From the NCBI GenBank assembly GCA_025331435.1, contig JAIWNI010000034.1, forward strand, positions 62,001 through 126,000: a stretch of 64,000 nt of DNA, written 5' to 3'. Position 1 is the stretch's first letter. Every line of letters starts with the position of its first letter. A program made the translations under genes and the position numbers. This document shows positions 59,676 to 64,000 of the stretch, one piece after another. The notes under the pieces were generated by a model. That model saw only the letters and a list, made by a program, of their open reading frames with translations, had not been told where the DNA came from and made no database searches. This DNA is from Choanephora cucurbitarum (taxonomy: Eukaryota > Mucoromycota > Mucoromycetes > Mucorales > Choanephoraceae).

Positions 59676-62185
59676 TTACCATCCAATGGCACAACCGTCG
59701 CCTCGAGGATCACTACCAGCTGAGAGAACCTGGCGACCCGTTCTCTTGTCTTTCTTGGAGCGAATGATCTGTCCACGACCAAATAAGGCACGGGCATGGT
59801 TATGAACCAAATGGCAGACATGGCCCATACTTTCTAATTTTGCAACTACATCTTGCTCAATACCATCTTCAAGATAAACAACCGAATCCTTAACATCAGT
59901 AAAGGAATAAGCATTGGCTGGTAAGTTTGGGTTTTTCTTGGGAGGAGCAACACAGATTCGAGGAAGATCTAAAGCATGCTGAGGGTTGGATAAATAATGT
60001 TTCATGTTCAGGATCACTTGAACTTGTCCTTGTGGTTGCATGAATGCACCCATCACTTTATAAAAAAACACACGCACACATACGAGAGGTCATTGGATTA
60101 GTGCTTATTGCTTACACAACAAAGGACTTACCACCAAAACATGCTTCTAAATCATGGCCGTTATCCGTTTTACGAGTAATCATAGAGGGAATGATTGTAT
60201 GATAAGGTCGCTTACTGGGTGCAATACAGTTGGGATGATCCTCTATCAAAACAAAGTTGCATCCTCGGTTCTGCAAAACAATACCTGTGTTATCAACAAT
60301 GATATGGGACTAGGTTGAAAGGGAAAAAATCAGTTTTCATGTATCTCTTTTGACGTGGTACAACGTACTCCAAAATGTGTAAAAGTAGAGTTCTTTTTTA
60401 AGAAAAAAAAAATAGGCTTGTTTAGTCGCTTTGTACATGTTTTAAAATATCAACTTACAATAAAACTGCAGGCATTGCCTTCTTCATCTACTACAGAGAA
60501 ATAAACGGTGTTTCCCATTTCATCAGGATAGCCTTTATGAACATCATCGTTTCGCTTTTCCAAATTTATCAATTTTGACCGCTCTCGAAGATAATCCTGA
60601 ATGATGTGTTATCATTGACTGTCTGTATACCTGTACATGGGCTTACCTTATTCAATAATGCCTTTGTGGGTACAGGTTGGGTTTGAGGATCGGCTACATA
60701 ATATCGAGTGTCTGCAAATGCTATTCTCATTGCTTCAGCGACAATATGAATGTACTCTGCAGAATTATGCTCCATTTTGGAAAAATCAATTTTGCCAGTC
60801 TCCTCAAGTGCCTCAATGATACCCAAGGCCAATAAGGCTGTGATACCTTGACCGTTAGGTGGAATTTCCCATACAGTCCAATCATGATAATCAAGACTGA
60901 TAGGCTCAAGCAACTCGCTTGTATGTTGTGCCAAATCTTCCAAGGTCAGCAAACCTCCTCTTGATTGAACAGCATCAACAATCGCTTTTGCAATACGACC
61001 ATGATAAAAGCCTCTCTTGCCTTCAGTTGCCAAAGCACGAAATGTTCTAGAAAACGGTTTGTTCAGCTCCTCTCTGTTTTCTTTTTCTCACTTCTTTTAC
61101 TGCTTACTCAGCGAGGGTTGGGATTGTCATGATTTCACCTTCTTCCGGTGCACGCTCATTGTCAATTAGCCAAACGTTTCTCACTTGATCTGAATTCATT
61201 TCAGCAAGCTTCTTTGCTTGAGCTTTCCACTAGATAAACGCACTGTTAGTCTGTTCTTTCTATACAATCTCGAATTTGTATACGTTACACCGTTAGCAGA
61301 AATATGCGATACTGGAAACCTGATGATCGTTTTTTTTTACCCAGAAGAAAAAAAAAAAGATAGCTGAGCATCTTGCCTTTCTCCTTACGTCTTTGAAACT
61401 TACCCATTCTCGGCCAAATCGATGGCAGGAGCAAGGATGGTAGATAAATCTACCTTGCCTGAACCAAAATGTTCTACTGTATCGACCCATGAGGCAGCAG
61501 CTCCAGGCACAGTAACAGCATGAATACAATCAACAGGTAAAGAGTCTCCTGTAACATCCGTATTTTCTCGAATATAATTCAAGTCCAAAGAAGCAGGTGT
61601 ACTAATAATGAAAGAATAAGCCAAATAGTCAGATGTGGCATCATGTAACCCATTACCGTCCAGAGCCGTTTAGCCCTTTGACTGTACGAGATTTTGCATC
61701 ATAAAAAAGACAAAATGCATCGCCTCCAATACCAGTAGAACCGGGTTCTGGAGAATCAATTGATTTAGTTTCCTTCTTCTTTTCTCTAATCATTTCTCTC
61801 TACCTGTCACATTTAATGCAGCAGCTGAAATGTATGTGATATGATTGTATCTATCTAATAAGTCAAAGAAATAACACCATAGAAAAAAAAAGAACATTAC
61901 CCACTGCAATTGCTGCATCCTAAAAGGTAATGTCAGAGAAAAAAAAAGAAATGACCATCTTTTCTTGGACTTACAGCAGCATTGCCACCTTTTTTAAGAA
62001 TCTCTAAACCAGCCTGAGTGGCTAAGGGTTGACTAGAGAACATTTGGCATAAATATGATATGCAAGGGGTGCGCGTATACAACCATCTTATTGTCGTATC
62101 GAGTTACTTACGAACTTGAGACAACAGCGTGTGTACCATAAACTGTTGATCGACGAGATATAAAAGGTAAACTGTTTGTTTTCAT
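59676..62185 (-). CDS. Gamma-glutamyltransferase family protein (YwrD-like)
   Basis: Ntn-hydrolase that cleaves gamma-glutamyl bonds (glutathione or related). Twelve small exons keep phase: 62185-62112, 62032-61975, 61919-61901, 61824-61804, 61747-61657, 61601-61404, 61319-61289, 61229-61108, 61046-60647, 60596-60459, 60309-60132 and 60055-59676 (569 aa). Features: [20 protein letters not shown] at the N-terminus, [40 protein letters not shown], and [19 protein letters not shown] where the Thr after GN is the expected autoprocessing nucleophile. [13 protein letters not shown] and GDGCAIGW follow. No signal peptide is evident, so a cytosolic or peroxisomal place is possible. The [11 protein letters not shown] and FxxRRSxVYG forms fit the YwrD-like branch rather than secreted GGT. 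Exons as short as 19 and 21 nt are predicted. Convergent with eL13, 185 bp apart. Confidence 0.92.
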
Positions 62186-63091
62186 TCTTTTTTTTTTTCT
62201 GCAAAAGACAAAACAAAGAGAAGATACAGTTGCTCCAATTGGTCATTTCTACTTTTTTAAAGAAAAAAAAAAGTCGGATTTTGGAAATAAAGTTAAATCC
62301 GTAACTGCGATTGAATTAAACACTCTATACGGATCAAAGCTTATTTGATTAGAATCAACAGGTTAAAGAAAGTCCATTTAATGGCATCAATGAAATAGAT
62401 CAACTTGGATTGAACAAAACACTAGCTCTTTGGGTTGCTTATAGGAATGCCGTACTTGAGCTTTTCAGGTGGCAAAGGGCTTGTTCTTGATGGTTATTGT
62501 TGAAGATTCAGTGATTGTTTGATGGATGGTGCAGACCTTGGATCTAGAATTGATTAGAGGTATCTAATATGGGTTCATCTTTGGCAATGCAGAACTACTT
62601 TAGGTGCGTCATCCTATCTCCAGGCACCCTGTAGCTCGATTACTTGACAGGGTTATATTGCAGAATTTACTGTCATCTTTATCATTATCTTATGATAAGC
62701 TTAACTATATCATATAGTACAATAGAAGCTGGTATAGAACAAGGTATTACTATCACTGGTGTAAAAACTAGAAGCGAATTTAAAGATCAGGATACAGAGT
62801 AACAGCTTAGAGAGGATCAATGGCAATAGCTTGTATCAAATGAATTATAAGAAATTATAAGGATTTCTTTTTATTTGGACATGAGAAACTAAAAGATACT
62901 TTTTAGGTGTATATAAATATATGTAAATGGATGGCATGAGATTAACAGTGGGATAAGAGAAAATGACTTTTTTTGTATATGACAAACTTTTTAGAAGAAA
63001 TGAGGTTTAAGAATTACAAAATGTACAGGAGAGGATGATGATGTAGAGATGAAAAATGTATATATATGTGTGTGTGTGTGGCTTGAGAAAT
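62186..63091. other. Intergenic stretch
   Basis: Upstream of the gamma-glutamyltransferase gene and downstream of the NET-domain gene. No coding signal; a short (GT)n run lies at 63068-63079 just past the stop codon of the latter. Confidence 0.5.
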
Positions 63092-64000
63092 TTAGAACAT
63101 AATGTCAATTTCTTCATCGGTATCTTCGTTTTCATCTTCATCAACAGATGCCATGACAACCACTTCAGATTGACTGGATATCACTGGAACCTGGTGAATA
63201 ATTGTACGGTTATCAACAACACCAAAGTCCATTTTCTCGTCACCAAACACTATTAAAGGGCTATTATCGTCCTCATCTTCATTGTCTTCATTGTCAGAAG
63301 GTGCAAGCATTTCTTCTAATAATCTTCGCTTGTGAACTGCTGCTCTTCTTTTAGGTCTAGATGAAGCAATACTGTCGGGATCCTGGAAAACTGTCACAGA
63401 TGAAGAAACAGTACCATCATCATCTCTACGACGAGGCTTACTCTTCTTGTTATTTAACTTCCTGCTGCGATTGTTGGTAGTGCTATTGCGTGATGGTTTA
63501 GTGGGCGCATTGCCTTTCTTTGAAAGAGAAGCCATGGACATTGGGCCTTCGTAGTGCTTGGATTTGGGCATCATTTCTTCTTCACCTGAAGAGTCGTCGG
63601 ATGATGATGAACCAGCATCGATATCCTCTGTCAGGTCGGCACGCGATCTGGATTTGGGCTTGGCAGGTCGACGTCTTTGTTGTTTGGCAGGACGTCTCTT
63701 CTTGGGTTCAGAAGCCATTCGACCTTCATCCACCAATGCGGGGCGAGTACGAGGTCCCTTTTTCGCAGGCTTCTTTTGGATATAATCCTCTACACGCACA
63801 GCAGGACCACCACGTTGTTCTAAAATACAAGCATCAACATAAGAAAGTACCTGAACTAGTTGTTCACGAGCCAGACAAGACAGATCAATTTCTACTTCAT
63901 CTTCATGTTGGCTGTTGGCCTTTTCAGAAGACAAAATGGGTAAAATGCCAGGTAGTTTTTCGGGATGAAGTTGATTTGTGATTCTATCTAAAAGGGTTTC
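63092..64000 (-). CDS. NET-domain (BET-like) chromatin protein, C-terminal part
   Basis: The gene enters from outside the window; 302 codons are visible with no intron. The first visible residues read LLDRITNQLHPEKLPGILPI, then DEVEIDLSCLAREQLVQVLS and YVDACILEQ. This is the pattern of the NET (extra-terminal) domain of BET bromodomain proteins: a helix, LPGxxL, xEIEIDxxxL, then a helix ending in YVxxC. The rest is a Lys/Arg-rich basic region (KKRRPAKQQRRRPAKPKSRS), Ser/acidic clusters (AGSSSSDDSSGEEEM) and an acidic tail ending DEDENEDTDEEIDIMF. In fungi a BET protein would be Bdf1/Bdf2-like, acting on acetylated histones. The bromodomains would lie outside the window, so the family call is provisional. 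Confidence 0.7.
   Translation of the reverse strand, partial: ETLLDRITNQLHPEKLPGILPILSSEKANSQHEDEVEIDLSCLAREQLVQVLSYVDACILEQRGGPAVRVEDYIQKKPAKKGPRTRPALVDEGRMASEPKKRRPAKQQRRRPAKPKSRSRADLTEDIDAGSSSSDDSSGEEEMMPKSKHYEGPMSMASLSKKGNAPTKPSRNSTTNNRSRKLNNKKSKPRRRDDDGTVSSSVTVFQDPDSIASSRPKRRAAVHKRRLLEEMLAPSDNEDNEDEDDNSPLIVFGDEKMDFGVVDNRTIIHQVPVISSQSEVVVMASVDEDENEDTDEEIDIMF

Overview
This is a 64 kb window of nuclear DNA from a fungus, most likely a Mucoromycota/Mucorales species. The evidence is AT-rich DNA, GT-AG introns mostly 45-80 bp long, fungal Zn2Cys6 regulators, a Ral-type GTPase, a DIRS-type retroelement relic and Fanzor-like (TnpB-related) sequences. No operons, rRNA, tRNA or CRISPR array were found. 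Exon models were built by hand from splice sites and reading-frame phase, and are predictions.

Left part (1-30.9 kb): mostly conserved housekeeping genes, closely packed. In order they are the eIF3a N-terminal ~828 codons (minus, cut by the window edge); a CH-kinase-C1 protein kinase (plus); a Ral-like GTPase (plus); the splicing factor Prp46/PLRG1 (plus); an Nta1-type amidase (minus); a SAP-domain Tho1/SARNP-like protein (minus); an INCENP/Sli15-like protein (plus); a Zn2Cys6 regulator (minus); a PI4-kinase beta/Pik1 (plus); a homeobox gene (minus); a secreted calcineurin-like phosphoesterase (plus); and the ribosome-assembly factor Rpf2 (plus). Between eIF3a and the kinase lies about 2 kb of decayed mobile DNA, including a Fanzor-like C-terminal fossil.

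Middle part (31-52 kb): an accessory, transposon-rich block. It holds a long broken Fanzor-like gene (minus), a DIRS reverse-transcriptase relic, a multi-exon gene with a PD-(D/E)XK-like motif split by an internally deleted Tc1/mariner element with intact inverted repeats and TA duplication, a 15-bp minisatellite, and a second intact gene with a PD-(D/E)XK-like motif plus a degenerate copy of it. Embedded here is an intact Zn2Cys6 regulator whose zinc cluster appears to need a 7-nt microexon.

Right part (54-64 kb): a WRKY/GCM1-like zinc-binding regulator (minus), ribosomal protein eL13 (plus), a 12-exon gamma-glutamyltransferase family gene (minus) and the C-terminal part of a NET-domain (BET-like) chromatin protein (minus, cut by the window edge).

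The core genes serve unrelated basic functions (translation, splicing, ribosome assembly, chromosome segregation, lipid signalling). The most novel material is the Fanzor-like fossils and the two nuclease-motif genes in the accessory block.
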